Below, piece after piece: positions 37,365-45,337 of a stretch of 64,000 nt of DNA. The notes under the pieces were generated by a model that made no database searches, was not told the origin of the DNA, and saw only the letters and a list, made by a program, of their open reading frames with translations. The first letter of the stretch is position 1. Every line of letters begins with the position of its first letter. The translations under genes were made by a program, and so were the position numbers. The DNA is from Borrelia hispanica CRI (GTDB lineage: Bacteria; Spirochaetota; Spirochaetia; Borreliales; Borreliaceae): positions 310,001 to 374,000 of the forward strand of contig NZ_AYOU01000121.1 of assembly GCF_000500065.1 (NCBI RefSeq), in the 5' to 3' direction.

Positions 37365-38771
37365 ATGAAAATTGGTTTGGATAATTTGAAAAATATATTT
37401 TTAGTAGGAATTAAAGGTTCTGGACTTTGTTCACTTGCTTGTTTTTTAAGTGATAAGGGATATTTTATAGAAGGAGTTGACGTTCCTTTAAAGTTCCATA
37501 CCGAAGATATATTAAAGAGCAAGAATATAACATATTATGAAAATATTTATGAATTTTCACTAAAAATATATAATAGATCTTGTGATGCTTTAATATATTC
37601 ATCGGCTTATGATAAGGATAATTTGCCTATTTTATTAGAAGCCTATGAACTTGGTATTCCGGTTCTTTCTTATCCTGAAGTTATTGGCGAAATTTCTAAA
37701 AAATATTATAGTATTGGAGTTGCAGGTTCTCATGGTAAGACCACTACAGCGGCATTTTTAGGTATCTTATTTCATAATTTAGGATTGCAGCCTAATTTGA
37801 TATTGGGTTCTAGTGTTAAAAATTTAGAAGATAAGTCTAGTCTTGTTGGGGAAAGTAATGTATTTATTGCAGAGACTTGTGAGTATAAGGGACATTTTTT
37901 GTCTTTTTCGCCAGATATGATTGTTTTAACCAATATTGATTATGAACATGTTGATTTTTTTAAAAATTATGAAGAGGTTGAAAATGTTTTTTTGCAATAT
38001 ATCAATAACTTAAAGAGAAATGGGATATTGATAATAAATGCTGATGAGTTTAATTTGTTTAATATTAAAAATAAGATTATAAGAGAAGATATTAGGGTGT
38101 TTAGTGTTGGATTTAATTCTCTGTCTGATTTTAAAATTGAACATTTTGAGATTAGAGATAAATTTTTAAAATTTGATTTTTTGGGAAGTATTGATATTAA
38201 ACTTAAAACTCCTTTAATTCATAATGTTTTAAATTTTTCAGTAGCACTTTTGGCTTTGAAGTTGTTTTTAGAAGAGCATAAAAAATTAGTTTGGAATTTT
38301 GATGAGAGAATAAAAATGGTAGCTAAAGAGTATATGGGCATTAAAAGAAGAATGGAATTTATTATGGAAAAAGATGGTGTTATATATCTTGATGATTATG
38401 CTCATCATCCAAAGGAAATTGAGAGTACTATTTTAGGACTTAAAAAATTTTATAATGGTAGACGTATTGTTTTAGATTTTATGCCACATACATTTACAAG
38501 AACAAAGGTTCTCTTTGATGAATTTGTGAGGGTTTTAAGTAATGTTGATGTGTTAATTTTGCATAATATATATCTTTCAGTTAGAGAAGATTTTGATCCT
38601 AATAAACTTTCTAGAGATTTGTTTTTGTCCTTAAGAGAGCTAAATGAGAATGTTTATTTTTTTGCAGAGGTGGGTGATTCTGTTGATTTTATAAAAGGCC
38701 TGTTAAAGAGAAATGATTTATTTGTTACAATGGGAGCTGGTGATAATTTTATATTGCATGATTTTTTATGA
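37365..38771 (+). CDS. murC: UDP-N-acetylmuramate--L-alanine ligase
   Basis: 468 residues. An N-terminal Rossmann domain (NIFLVGIKGSGLCSLACFLSDKGYFIEGVD), ATP loop GSHGKTTTAAFLGIL, the NIDYEHVDFF motif, and the C-terminal YLDDYAHHPKEIESTILGLKKF identify MurC. It adds the first peptide residue to UDP-MurNAc in peptidoglycan synthesis. ATG 37365 lies one base after the preceding stop. It connects functionally to MurJ in the same window. Confidence 0.94.
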   Translation: MKIGLDNLKNIFLVGIKGSGLCSLACFLSDKGYFIEGVDVPLKFHTEDILKSKNITYYENIYEFSLKIYNRSCDALIYSSAYDKDNLPILLEAYELGIPVLSYPEVIGEISKKYYSIGVAGSHGKTTTAAFLGILFHNLGLQPNLILGSSVKNLEDKSSLVGESNVFIAETCEYKGHFLSFSPDMIVLTNIDYEHVDFFKNYEEVENVFLQYINNLKRNGILIINADEFNLFNIKNKIIREDIRVFSVGFNSLSDFKIEHFEIRDKFLKFDFLGSIDIKLKTPLIHNVLNFSVALLALKLFLEEHKKLVWNFDERIKMVAKEYMGIKRRMEFIMEKDGVIYLDDYAHHPKEIESTILGLKKFYNGRRIVLDFMPHTFTRTKVLFDEFVRVLSNVDVLILHNIYLSVREDFDPNKLSRDLFLSLRELNENVYFFAEVGDSVDFIKGLLKRNDLFVTMGAGDNFILHDFL

Positions 38772-38782
38772 AGGTGTTTTAA

Positions 38783-39652
38783 ATGAAAAGTATGACAGGA
38801 TTTTTTCACTTAGAAAAAGCTATTTCAAATTATATGTTTAGTGTTAATTTGAAATCTTATAATGGTAAATTTTTAGAATTTAAATTTAAATTGCCCGAAG
38901 TTTTATATGCTTATGAACTTGATATAAGAAATTTTATTGCAACTTATGTAAAGAGAGGTAATGTTTTCTTATATGTAGGATATAAGGAGATAATGCCAAA
39001 TGTTAATTTCAATTTAAACCCTCATTATGTTGAGGCTATTACTCGACTTAGGGATAATTTATTGCAAAATAGTAATTTAAATATTAAGGATGAGTTGAGC
39101 CTTGGTGATTTTTTGTCTTTACGAGGGGCTTTAGTTGTTGATGATGTAGGTGTTGATCAGTCATTAATTTATGATGTTTTTAAAGAAGTCTTGAGAGAGA
39201 CGTTATTGAATTATGATAAGAGTAGAATTTTTGAAGGTGAAAATATTAAACAAGATGTAATTTCAATGCTTGTATTAATAGAGAAAGATTTAGAGTTATT
39301 AAAAAAATCTCATGATAGTATAAATAATAAACTTTTTTCAAGTATTAAGGAGAATCTATTAAAATTGATGGATGATTTTAGTGATGTCAATGTTGCAGAA
39401 GAGGCTGCTAAAATGGCAATTCGATTAGATATTAATGAAGAAATAGTAAGATTATATTCACATATAAATAATTTTTATAGAAATCTTGAACATGAGGTAT
39501 GTGGGAAGGTTTTAGAATTTATTGCTCAGGAGATGCATAGAGAAGTTACAACTATGAGTAATAAAGCAATTGATCTTGATATTAGAAATTTAGTTTTAAA
39601 GATGAAATTAAATTTAGAAAAAATAAAGGAACATTTGAGGAATATTGAATGA
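38783..39652 (+). CDS. yicC: YicC family endoribonuclease
   Basis: 289 residues. The family signature MKSMTGFFHLE opens the protein, and EFIAQEMHREVTTMSNKAIDLDIRNLVLKMKLNLEKIKEHLRNIE closes it with the conserved Glu/His region. E. coli YicC and B. subtilis YloC have RNase activity linked to mRNA and small RNA decay. ATG 38783 has GAAGG upstream. It ends in an ATGA overlap with cmk. Confidence 0.92.
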   Translation: MKSMTGFFHLEKAISNYMFSVNLKSYNGKFLEFKFKLPEVLYAYELDIRNFIATYVKRGNVFLYVGYKEIMPNVNFNLNPHYVEAITRLRDNLLQNSNLNIKDELSLGDFLSLRGALVVDDVGVDQSLIYDVFKEVLRETLLNYDKSRIFEGENIKQDVISMLVLIEKDLELLKKSHDSINNKLFSSIKENLLKLMDDFSDVNVAEEAAKMAIRLDINEEIVRLYSHINNFYRNLEHEVCGKVLEFIAQEMHREVTTMSNKAIDLDIRNLVLKMKLNLEKIKEHLRNIE

Positions 39653-40188
39653 GAATAGCCATTTCTAGCAAAAGTGGTTGTGGAAATACAACTGTTAGTA
39701 GTATGCTTGCAAAATATTATGGTTTAAAGCTCATTAATTATACCTTTCATGATATTGCTAGGGAAAAAAATATACCCTTTGATACATTTTATGAGAAAGA
39801 AATCATGGGCAGAAATGATTATTATTGGGATGAATATCTTGACAATAAATTATTAAAACTATCAAAAAAAGATAATACAATTCTTGCGTCTCGTCTTGCT
39901 ATTTGGCTTTCAAAAGATGCCGATTTAAAAATATATCTTTATGCTAAGATAGAAATTAGGGCAGAAAGAATCATAAATAGAGAAGGTGGTATGTATTCTG
40001 ATATTTTGGTTAGTACTTTTAATAGAGATTTTAATGATTCTAAGAGATATTTATCTGTGTATAATATAAATATTGATAATTATTTAGATGTAGCTGATTT
40101 TATAGTTGATACTACAGATCAATCTGCAAATAAAGTTTTTGAGTTGATAAAAAATGAAATAGAGAAAAGAAATTTATATGTTAAATAA
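39649..40188 (+). CDS. cmk: Cytidylate kinase, short archaeal-like type
   Basis: 179 residues, shorter than the usual 220-225 of bacterial Cmk. The phosphate-binding loop reads SGCGNTT (Gly10-Thr14) with Asn in place of the Walker Lys; the short archaeal cytidylate kinases likewise have Gly-Ser-Gly-Thr-Thr here, so this is a family trait rather than damage. LKLINYTFHDIAREKNIPFDTF and RAERIINREGGMY fit the NMP-binding and lid parts. It would phosphorylate CMP and dCMP. It overlaps yicC by four bases. Confidence 0.85.
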   Translation: MRIAISSKSGCGNTTVSSMLAKYYGLKLINYTFHDIAREKNIPFDTFYEKEIMGRNDYYWDEYLDNKLLKLSKKDNTILASRLAIWLSKDADLKIYLYAKIEIRAERIINREGGMYSDILVSTFNRDFNDSKRYLSVYNINIDNYLDVADFIVDTTDQSANKVFELIKNEIEKRNLYVK

Positions 40189-40210
40189 ATTAAGGAGGTT
40201 TTTTAAGGTA

Positions 40211-40408
40211 ATGAAAATTCCGTTAAAAAAAATACAAGATTTTGATGGGAATTATTATGAGCTTGTGATGGCTGTAATAGTGCGTACAGATCAGATTATT
40301 GAACAGATTTCTTTAGCAGAACATAGTATTGCTGATGAAAGGGTTGTCAGTCAAGCTTTTAATGATATTTTTGCTAAGCGATTTTTATATTCAATTGAAG
40401 ACAAATAA
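40211..40408 (+). CDS. rpoZ: RNA polymerase omega subunit
   Basis: 65 residues. [33 protein letters not shown] fits the omega fold, in which NRYELV and AARRAR-like segments contact beta-prime; the second motif is weaker here ([11 protein letters not shown]). ATG 40211 is chosen because AGGAGG at 40193-40198 lies 12 bases upstream; a reading from ATG 40178 would place that site inside the gene. It stabilises RNA polymerase assembly. It overlaps the start of miaA. Confidence 0.75.
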   Translation: MKIPLKKIQDFDGNYYELVMAVIVRTDQIIEQISLAEHSIADERVVSQAFNDIFAKRFLYSIEDK

Positions 40409-41300
40409 AATAGTTTTTATATTTGGTCCTACAGCTGTAGGTAAAAGTGATATTCTCTTTCACTTTCCAAAAGGTGTGGCAGAAGTAATTAGCGTTGATT
40501 CTATTCAAGTTTATAAAGAATTTGATATTGCCTCTTGTAAGCCGAGCATAGAATTGAGGTCTCATATAAGACATCATTTAGTTGATTTTTTAGAACCTAT
40601 TTATGAGTATAATCTTGGAATCTTTTATAAGGAAGCATGCAAAATAATAGAAACTTTAAGAGAGCAAAAAAAAATACCTATATTTGTAGGGGGATCGGCT
40701 TTTTATTTTAAACATTTGAAATATGGATTACCCAGTACACCACCTGTTTCTGAAAAAGTGAGACTTTATGTTAATAACCTTTTTATTACAATGGGTAAAG
40801 ATTGTCTTTTGGAGGAACTTAAGAGAGTTGATTTTAAACGGTATGAATCAGTTAATCACAATGATATTTATAGAATGAAGAGATCCCTTGAAGTTTATTA
40901 TCAAACAGGTATTCCAATTAGTCAATTTTTACAAAGAGAGGATATGTTTGAAAATATTCTAGCTATTGGGTTGAAAAGACCTATGGACGAGATGAAATCT
41001 AGAATAATCTCTAGAGTGAACAATATGATTGATTGTGGATTGCTTGATGAGATTAAAAGCTTATTGGGAAAAGGATATGATGAGAAAACACCAGCTTTTA
41101 AAGGAATAGGATATCGTGAATTTTTATTGTGGAAGAGTAGACCTTGTTATGTATTAAATGATATAATCAACCTGATAGTTAAGAATTCATTTTTGTATGT
41201 AAAAAGGCAAATGACTTTTTTTAATAAACTTCCTAATGTTTTATGGTTTCATCCAGATGATGATTTACAGGACATTTTGGATTTAATTTTTGTTGAATAA
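40362..41300 (+). CDS. miaA: tRNA dimethylallyltransferase
   Basis: About 300-312 residues. Walker [26 protein letters not shown], the HHLVDFLEP motif, [15 protein letters not shown] and [11 protein letters not shown] are all diagnostic. MiaA isoprenylates A37 in tRNAs that read codons starting with U. The start is uncertain: ATG 40362 lies inside rpoZ, and TTG 40374 or TTG 40395 are also possible; none has a Shine-Dalgarno sequence, so translation is probably coupled to rpoZ. Confidence 0.92.
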   Translation: MIFLLSDFYIQLKTNKIVFIFGPTAVGKSDILFHFPKGVAEVISVDSIQVYKEFDIASCKPSIELRSHIRHHLVDFLEPIYEYNLGIFYKEACKIIETLREQKKIPIFVGGSAFYFKHLKYGLPSTPPVSEKVRLYVNNLFITMGKDCLLEELKRVDFKRYESVNHNDIYRMKRSLEVYYQTGIPISQFLQREDMFENILAIGLKRPMDEMKSRIISRVNNMIDCGLLDEIKSLLGKGYDEKTPAFKGIGYREFLLWKSRPCYVLNDIINLIVKNSFLYVKRQMTFFNKLPNVLWFHPDDDLQDILDLIFVE

Positions 41301-41313
41301 GGAGATATGAGAC

Positions 41314-41409
41314 GTGCCTTGTGGAAGAAAAAGAAAATTAAAAAAAATATCTACTCATAAGCGAAAGAAAAAAAGAAGAAAGAATAGACATAAAAAGAAA
41401 AATAAATAA
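41314..41409 (+). CDS. 31-residue basic ribosomal-type protein (AURKAIP1/COX24, mS38/bS22-like)
   Basis: A tiny gene not covered by usual ORF length limits. GTG 41314 has GGAGA eight bases upstream, and the product is MPCGRKRKLKKISTHKRKKK followed by RRKNRHKKKNK, ending TAA at 41407-41409. About two thirds of residues are Lys or Arg. It resembles bacterial proteins of the AURKAIP1/COX24 (DUF1713) family, related to mitochondrial mS38 and mycobacterial bS22, which sit on the small subunit near the decoding region. An overlapping ATG at 41307 opens an 17-codon frame without such similarity. It lies 13 bases after miaA and before a strong hairpin. Confidence 0.85.
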   Translation: MPCGRKRKLKKISTHKRKKKRRKNRHKKKNK

Positions 41410-41442
41410 TAAAGATGTTAGTTAAAAAACTAACATCTTTAT
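41409..41442. terminator. Bidirectional terminator between convergent genes
   Basis: A perfect 15-base stem, ATAAAGATGTTAGTT (41409-41423) with AACTAACATCTTTAT (41428-41442), and an AAAA loop. Read on the minus strand the stem is followed by a T-rich tract (complement of the A-rich tail of the small gene), so it fits best as the terminator of the SH3-like lipoprotein gene while also ending the miaA transcript. Confidence 0.82.
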
Positions 41443-41451
41443 GTGATTAGT

Positions 41452-41808
41452 TTATTCAATAATTATATTATCTATTATGTTGATATCTTTGCTAAAGATG
41501 TATCCCTTGTTTCCTTTATAGGTCGCTAATACCCATTTTCCTTTAATGCCATGCTGTTCTGTATCTTGCATGATTTTTTCAATTCTAACTATTTCATCTT
41601 TTCTAATTATTGTTAGATAATCATAATTGGTGTTTTGTGTTTGAATTGTATTATTTAAAATGGTATAATTTCTTGTTATGATTCCTACTTTTTGGGGAAA
41701 GCCTAGGATGCTGCTTTTTGGCAATTTAAATTCTTTTGTTAAATAAACTTCTGGTTTTGTTTTACATGTTAAAAAAAATATAATTAAGGGCAATAATTTT
41801 ATTTTCAT
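41452..41808 (-). CDS. Small SH3-like putative lipoprotein
   Basis: 118 residues. MKIKLLPLIIFFLTC gives a short signal with Cys15 as a probable lipidation site (lipobox FLTC, tolerated in spirochaetes). The C-terminal part, LTIIRKDEIVRIEKI...GKWVLATYKGNKGYIFSKDI, matches a bacterial SH3 (SH3b) domain, often involved in binding cell-wall peptides. ATG 41808 is chosen over an upstream ATG (41838) that would add ten residues before the signal. A TATAAT on the minus strand at 41820-41815 would give a nearly leaderless mRNA. It ends at the bidirectional terminator. Confidence 0.75.
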   Translation of the reverse strand: MKIKLLPLIIFFLTCKTKPEVYLTKEFKLPKSSILGFPQKVGIITRNYTILNNTIQTQNTNYDYLTIIRKDEIVRIEKIMQDTEQHGIKGKWVLATYKGNKGYIFSKDINIIDNIIIE

Positions 41809-41827
41809 AATATTATTATAGATATTC

Positions 41828-41857
41828 TTGATATACAACTATATATAATAATATAAT
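41828..41857 (+). promoter_or_regulatory. Promoter of the 41886 outer-membrane-type gene
   Basis: TTGATA (41828-41833), 18-base spacer, TATAAT (41852-41857), with AAGGA six bases before ATG 41886. One of the best promoter matches in the window. Confidence 0.65.
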
Positions 41858-41885
41858 GTTTTTTTAGAAAGTTTAAGGATTATCA

Positions 41886-42434
41886 ATGAAAAAATATGTT
41901 TTTTTGTTATTTTTATTTTTTCCTTTGGGTGATTTAATATTTGCATATCCATTGTCTTTTGGAGGGGGTTTTTCTTATCAATTTACTAATTATACTAGCA
42001 AAAGTAATAAGGATATGTTGTTAGAAAATGATAGTAGAATAGATAATGGGATAAATTTCAATTTATACTTTGATGCTAATTATGTTATTTTTGATATCTC
42101 TTATAAAGATGCTTTTTTGGTTAGTCATCATAGTAGATATTTTTCTTTTGGATTTTATGGAATTTATCCTATTGTATTTAAAGAATATGTTAGAACATTA
42201 TTTCCTCTTATTGGAATTAAATATACGATTGATTTAAGTTCTATAAGACAAAATTTGGTATTTGTATCTTTGGGATTTGCTACAGATCTCTTTATTCCTG
42301 AAGTTAAAGGTTTGTATATTAGACCTTTATTTATACTTTCAATTTCACCTACTTCTTTTTCTTCGGGAAGTGTTTCTTGCTTGACTACCGAAATTACTTT
42401 TGGAGTTAATGTTGGTTGGAAGTTTTTAAATTAG
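41886..42434 (+). CDS. Small exported beta-rich protein, possible outer membrane barrel
   Basis: 182 residues. Signal peptide MKKYVFLLFLFFPLGDLIFA is cleaved before YPLSFGGGF. The mature protein alternates polar and aromatic residues in strand-like stretches (FSYQFTNY, FNLYFDANYVIFDISYKDAF, TEITFGVNVGWKFLN) and ends with an aromatic-rich strand, as small outer membrane barrels do. About eight strands are possible. No family is recognised. It has its own strong promoter. Its 3' end overlaps the convergent glycosidase-family gene by 29 bases. Confidence 0.7.
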   Translation: MKKYVFLLFLFFPLGDLIFAYPLSFGGGFSYQFTNYTSKSNKDMLLENDSRIDNGINFNLYFDANYVIFDISYKDAFLVSHHSRYFSFGFYGIYPIVFKEYVRTLFPLIGIKYTIDLSSIRQNLVFVSLGFATDLFIPEVKGLYIRPLFILSISPTSFSSGSVSCLTTEITFGVNVGWKFLN

Positions 42435-43215
42435 GTAGTTTTATTCCTAAGTGACAAGGTACTATTCTTTCTTGTCCAAAAAGATTGGATGTGGTATTTA
42501 GTTTATGAGGAAGGTTATCAACTTTTGTTACAAGTGTACTTGAGCCACCACCATCTAGATTAATAGAATTGGTAACGCCATAACTTAATGATAAATCTAT
42601 TGCTTCATTTAATGAAATTCCTTTGCTATTATTAGTGCCTCTTCCTTCTACTGTGATTAGATATAAGTGCTTATTTTCGTTGTCAGTACCTATTATTGTT
42701 CTTGGATGTTTATTTTCTTTGAAATTTTTAGTATATTTTCCATTTTTGATTAATGAAAAAAAGCCACCAAAACCGTAATCAGAATTTTTAATTTCATTGT
42801 GTTTGGGGTTTAATATGATTTGATTGTTTTTTATTATAATGATACCCTGATCTTTTTTTGCTGGAGAGATTAGTTTTTTATTATATATATATATACCATT
42901 GGGATAAAACATAGTTCCTTTAATTGTATATGGACTAGTATTGATGGCAATATCTACTTTATTAGAAATTAAGAATTGACTTGTTGTTTCTCCTTTAAAA
43001 TAATAATTATTCATTTTTTTATCATAAATAGGTTTTGATATTATAAACTTTAAATCTTTGTTTTTAATCTTAACAATAACATAGTTACTTTCTTGAAATG
43101 ATCCTTTAATTATTTCATATTTTGGTTGTAAGTTATTTGGATAAGGTAATTTTTGTGATAATAGTGTATTGAATGGTAAAATTAATGTTATTATAAATGG
43201 TATTATTTTATTCAT
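42406..43215 (-). CDS. Exported phosphodiester glycosidase family (NAGPA/DUF2233) protein
   Basis: 269 residues with signal peptide MNKIIPFIITLILPFNTLLSQ. The core matches the NAGPA-like family: INTSPYTIKGTMFYPNGIYI, DYGFGGFFSLIKNGKY, HPRTIIGTDNENKHLYLITVEGRG, and the hallmark SLNEAIDLSLSYGVTNSINLDGGGSSTLV. Family members cleave sugar-phosphodiester bonds (human uncovering enzyme, bacterial exopolysaccharide or teichoic acid-related proteins). The substrate here is unknown; Borrelia has neither LPS nor teichoic acid. ATG 43215 overlaps the upstream gene by eight bases. Confidence 0.85.
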   Translation of the reverse strand: MNKIIPFIITLILPFNTLLSQKLPYPNNLQPKYEIIKGSFQESNYVIVKIKNKDLKFIISKPIYDKKMNNYYFKGETTSQFLISNKVDIAINTSPYTIKGTMFYPNGIYIYNKKLISPAKKDQGIIIIKNNQIILNPKHNEIKNSDYGFGGFFSLIKNGKYTKNFKENKHPRTIIGTDNENKHLYLITVEGRGTNNSKGISLNEAIDLSLSYGVTNSINLDGGGSSTLVTKVDNLPHKLNTTSNLFGQERIVPCHLGIKLPNLKTSNQH

Positions 43216-43720
43216 TTCTCTTTATTTTATAAGAATAAATACTTTTAGGATAGTTTCTTAATATTATATTTTTTAATTTTAAAGATATTTTGTCATTTTT
43301 TATTTTTGTTATTTTATATAACAAGTAAATAATTTTTATATCTATTTCTTTATTTTTTTGTAAAAGATCATTAATGTCTTCTTCACTTATGTTTTCTTCA
43401 TTAAGTTTTAGTTTTAATATCAGAATTGCATTTTTTGTATTTTGGTCTTTAGGTGTTTGCAATTTTTTTAAAAAATTATTTGCTTCTTCATATTTTTTGA
43501 TTTTAAGTAGATATTTGGCCATAAGTAAATAATAATATTCTAAGTTTAAACTTTTGATTGCATTTATGGTCTCAAGTTCTTTTGGTAGATTATTATTTAA
43601 GTCATATAACATGTATAGTTTATATAATTTTTCAAAATTATTTTTGTCTGTGTTATTTGTTTGAGCAAGAGGGTTAGTTAGTAATAAAGTTAATAATATT
43701 TTAGATAATGTTAAAGACAT
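43208..43720 (-). CDS. Exported helical (TPR-like) protein
   Basis: 170 residues. A signal peptide (LTLSKILLTLLLTNPLAQ) precedes a helical, Lys/Asn-rich protein with repeat-like helices (YYYLLMAKYLLKIKKYEEANNFLKKL, TKNAILILKLKLNEENI) suggesting two or three TPR units. It is upstream of, and overlaps by eight bases, the phosphodiester glycosidase gene, so the two are probably made together. No specific function is recognised. Confidence 0.7.
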   Translation of the reverse strand: MSLTLSKILLTLLLTNPLAQTNNTDKNNFEKLYKLYMLYDLNNNLPKELETINAIKSLNLEYYYLLMAKYLLKIKKYEEANNFLKKLQTPKDQNTKNAILILKLKLNEENISEEDINDLLQKNKEIDIKIIYLLYKITKIKNDKISLKLKNIILRNYPKSIYSYKIKRNE

Positions 43721-43757
43721 TTGATTTTATCCTAAGCATCATATACTTTTTAGTAGG

Positions 43758-43800
43758 AATACAAAGAAAAAAATAAAATTTATATTTCTTTCTTTGTATT
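43758..43800. terminator. Hairpin downstream of the PTS gene
   Basis: A 12-base stem, AATACAAAGAAA (43758-43769) with TTTCTTTGTATT (43789-43800), encloses a 19-base loop, 10 bases after the PTS stop. The T run follows on the plus strand (TTTTATTTTTT), so its efficiency for the minus-strand gene is uncertain. Confidence 0.5.
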
Positions 43801-43809
43801 TTTTATTTT

Positions 43810-45246
43810 TTAAATTTTAGATTTTATGTAATTTGCAATTTGTTCAGATTTTGCACCAAATATTATTTGAGCCTGATTTCCTGATGTGATAATTGTTCCA
43901 GTGGCTCCAAGATTATGCATTAAATCTTGATTTACTAATTCGGGAGATTTTACGTCTACTCTGAGTCGTGTGAAACATGAATCTATATTTATTATATTGT
44001 TAGTGCCTCCAAGAGCTTGAATTATTGCCTCAAAAGTATCATTTTGAGATAGATTGTGAATATGTTTAAAAGTTTGTTGATTAATATCATCTTCACGGCC
44101 AGGGGTTTTTATTTGAAATGCTTTAATTAGTGTGAAAAATATGGTGAAGTAAATGATACCAATTGTCAGTCCTATTGGAAGTATTAATAGTGCATTCGTT
44201 GATTTTGGGAACATTAAAAAATAATCGATGATTCCTGCTGAGAGTGCAAATGCTATGCGTATTCCAAATATATTAGTAATGATTAATGATATTCCAGTTA
44301 AAATAGCATGTATTAGGTAAAGCAGTGGTGCTATTAACATGAATGTATATTCTATTGGTTCTGTAATGCCTGTTAAAAATGAGGTTAGTGATGCTGAGAG
44401 CAGGATACCTCCTATTTCTTGTCTGCGTTCTTTTTTAGCTGTTAAGTACATTGCAAGAGCTGCACCTGGTAGTCCAAATAACATTATTGGATACATTCCT
44501 GATGTGAATCCTCCAGCTGTTGGATCTCCATTTAAATATCTTGTAATTTCTCCTTGTACTATATTTCCCTCACTTGTGGTATATTCTCCAAATACAAAAT
44601 ATACCAATGTATTTAAGAGTTGATGTAATCCTGTTATTATGAGCAATCTATTTAAGAATCCAAATACAAATAATCCCAAATTTCCAGCTTCTATCATCCA
44701 TATTCCAATTTGATTAATGGTTATTTGTATTGGTGCCCATAAAAAGCCAAATACTATAGCAAATATTACAGCAAAGATCCCATTTGCTATTGGTACTAGT
44801 CTTTGTCCTGAAAAAAATCCTAAAAATTGTGGTATTTTATAATCTACTACTTTGTCGCTAAGCATAGCTGAACTTATTCCTGTAATGATACCTCCTAATA
44901 CAGACATGTTAACAGGCTCGGTTTTTTCATTGATAATTATTGTAAATGTAGATAATCCTGCGTTTAAAATTAGATATCCTACGGCTCCTCCTAGTGCTGC
45001 AGCTGCTTTGTTATTTTTAGATAACCCCATTCCAGTTCCAATTGCAAATAATATTGGTAAGTTGCCAAGAATAGCGCTACCTGATTGTTCCATTAATTTG
45101 CCAATTTTTCCGAGTATTTCAAAAGGTTGTGTAAGAGATATTATAAGATATCCAAATCCGAGTAAAAGACCAGCAATTGGTAAAACAGCAGCAGGAGTTT
45201 GTAGTGCTTTTCCAAGATTTTGCATATTTTTCATTAAATTATGCAT
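43810..45246 (-). CDS. PTS sugar permease, glucose/GlcNAc family EIICB
   Basis: About 478 residues. The EIIC domain (residues about 10-385) has ten or so helices with ITGLHQLLNTLVYFVFGEY and the GITEPIEYTFMLIAPLLY sugar-binding loop. The C-terminal EIIB domain has NIINIDSCFTRLRVDV with the phosphorylated Cys. There is no EIIA domain, so a separate Crr-type EIIA must supply phosphate. The family includes PtsG, NagE and MalX types; the exact sugar cannot be read. ATG 45246 is preferred because GGGGGG lies just upstream; ATG 45258 would add four residues. No partner sugar gene adjoins. Confidence 0.87.
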   Translation of the reverse strand: MHNLMKNMQNLGKALQTPAAVLPIAGLLLGFGYLIISLTQPFEILGKIGKLMEQSGSAILGNLPILFAIGTGMGLSKNNKAAAALGGAVGYLILNAGLSTFTIIINEKTEPVNMSVLGGIITGISSAMLSDKVVDYKIPQFLGFFSGQRLVPIANGIFAVIFAIVFGFLWAPIQITINQIGIWMIEAGNLGLFVFGFLNRLLIITGLHQLLNTLVYFVFGEYTTSEGNIVQGEITRYLNGDPTAGGFTSGMYPIMLFGLPGAALAMYLTAKKERRQEIGGILLSASLTSFLTGITEPIEYTFMLIAPLLYLIHAILTGISLIITNIFGIRIAFALSAGIIDYFLMFPKSTNALLILPIGLTIGIIYFTIFFTLIKAFQIKTPGREDDINQQTFKHIHNLSQNDTFEAIIQALGGTNNIINIDSCFTRLRVDVKSPELVNQDLMHNLGATGTIITSGNQAQIIFGAKSEQIANYIKSKI

Positions 45247-45337
45247 ATTACCCCCCATGAATATGTTATTTGTTAGTTATAGTGTAGATCAACTTTCAAT
45301 ATGATTCTAGCTTAAATAATATTTATTTACTTTTTTT

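Noticed and set aside
39649-39700. Cytidylate kinase P-loop lacking Lys as a sign of a pseudogene
   Set aside because: Short archaeal-type cytidylate kinases also lack the Lys in this loop, and the rest of the gene is intact.
44852-45304. A 150-codon plus-strand open frame
   Set aside because: It is antisense to the start of the PTS permease, which has clear family motifs; the plus frame has no recognisable motif or Shine-Dalgarno sequence.
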